A stretch of DNA of 64,000 nucleotides from Thermococcus sp. 2319x1 (GTDB taxonomy: Archaea > Methanobacteriota_B > Thermococci > Thermococcales > Thermococcaceae). Of this stretch, positions 63,511 to 64,000 are shown in pieces. Positions within the stretch are counted from its first letter, which is position 1; each line of letters opens with the position of its first letter. Made by a program: the position numbers and the translations under genes. The notes beneath the pieces are model-generated. The model ran no database searches. It had not been told where the DNA came from and worked only from the letters and a program-made list of their open reading frames with translations. The DNA lies in assembly GCF_001484685.1 (NCBI RefSeq), contig NZ_CP012200.1, forward strand, positions 1,854,321-1,918,320. Direction: 5' to 3'.

Positions 63511-64000
63511 ATGCGGAAAGACATACCATCACTTGATATCGTGGAGATAGACTTAACAAATAAATGTAATTTCATGTGTCGTCATTGTCGTGCTAATGCC
63601 AAAAATAAAGAGTATCACGAATTGGAGTATAATTTGTTACTCAAAACTATTGATGAACTAATAGACATGGATGTCCCAACAATAGTCCTTGCAGGAGGAG
63701 AACCATTACTTTATCCAAAAATTATCGAATTTGTGAATTACATAGTCTCTAATGGTAGTGAAGCGCATGTAACTACCAACGGATATTTCCATAGCACTTT
63801 GCAGGCTTTAATAGACAATGTGGAAAATCCAGAGCTTCTTAGAGTTGCTGTAAGCATTTACGGTCCAGAGAGATATCATGATGAAGTTCTGTGATGTGCA
63901 AGGGGCATACAATAAAGCTATTAAATCTCTTGAGCTTTGCATTGAACATGGAATAATAACGACAGTGAACTTCACAATAACTGGGGAAAACATAAGATAT
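63511..64000 (+). pseudogene. Radical SAM peptide-modifying enzyme, 5' part, frameshifted (runs off window)
   Basis: ATG 63511 with GAGGGA upstream. EIDLTNKCNFMCRHCRANA holds the CxxxCxxC cluster (C18, C22, C25), LAGGEPLLYP the SAM motif, and VTTNGYF the next strand, as in SPASM/Twitch peptide maturases. At about 63888 the frame stops (HDEVL); one base removed gives YHDEFCDVQGAYNKAIKSLE and open reading to the window end. The HDEF(x)3GxY pattern is usual in this family, so the shift is real or an error, not a natural end. C-terminal SPASM cysteines would lie beyond the window. It is likely to modify the upstream peptide. Confidence 0.72.

Overview
The window is chromosomal DNA of a hyperthermophilic euryarchaeon of the order Thermococcales, most likely a Thermococcus. 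It carries archaeal RNA polymerase subunit E', Spt4, ribosomal proteins S24e and S27ae, a CetZ tubulin homologue, the tRNA wyosine enzyme Taw1, the archaeal purine enzymes PurP and PurO, and split GMP synthetase. The CRISPR repeat ends in the AUUGAAAG-type crRNA tag used by Pyrococcus and Thermococcus. Ribosome-binding sites of the GGTGATC or GGAGGTG type and short TATA promoters occur throughout. The inorganic pyrophosphatase strongly resembles what I remember of the T. litoralis enzyme; this is memory, not a search.

Layout. 0-20.4 kb is a surface-glycan and N-glycosylation region: a short AglB oligosaccharyltransferase, at least six glycosyltransferases, a Wzx-type flippase, a sugar-1-phosphate nucleotidylyltransferase, a GalE-like epimerase and a full WbpA/B/E/D-type set for a 2,3-diacetamido uronic acid sugar nucleotide. 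An MNT-HEPN pair sits inside that set, and a decayed IS982 element and a 98-bp IS982-like miniature element lie to its left. 20.4-24.8 kb is housekeeping: pyrophosphatase, then rpoE', spt4, dephospho-CoA kinase, S24e, S27ae, a HemK2/Mtq2-type methyltransferase, and Taw1. 24.8-37.3 kb holds a secreted prenyltransferase-repeat protein, CetZ, a small membrane protein, and an operon of six proteins that begin with pilin-like (class III-type) N-termini, plus a DUF2101-like membrane protein. 37.4-49.7 kb holds VapBC, the gua genes, an orphan CRISPR array with six spacers, purP, pdxST, thi4/thiC and purC-purP2-purO. 49.6-58.4 kb is a continuous leftward cofactor block (nadBAC, ribD-ribE-ribBA-ribH) followed by purL.

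Regulation can partly be read from the DNA. Three purine promoters (guaAB, purP, purL) share paired ACATTTTT-like and TTTTACAAT-like elements about 42 bp apart around the TATA box. ribD, nadB and pdxS each have their own inverted repeat over the core promoter.

58.6-64 kb is a decay zone with three IS fragments and at least five host genes broken by one-base shifts, mostly in short G/C runs. At its right edge lies the most interesting locus: a small precursor-peptide gene (63194-63418) carrying two tandem copies of the identical 16-residue sequence DRIGPICAPEAHWKSG. Eight synonymous codon differences separate the copies and no amino-acid change does. A radical SAM enzyme (CNFMCRHC) follows. 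This looks like a RiPP (ribosomally made, post-translationally modified peptide) system that I cannot assign to a known class. In this sequence both the precursor and the enzyme appear frameshifted.
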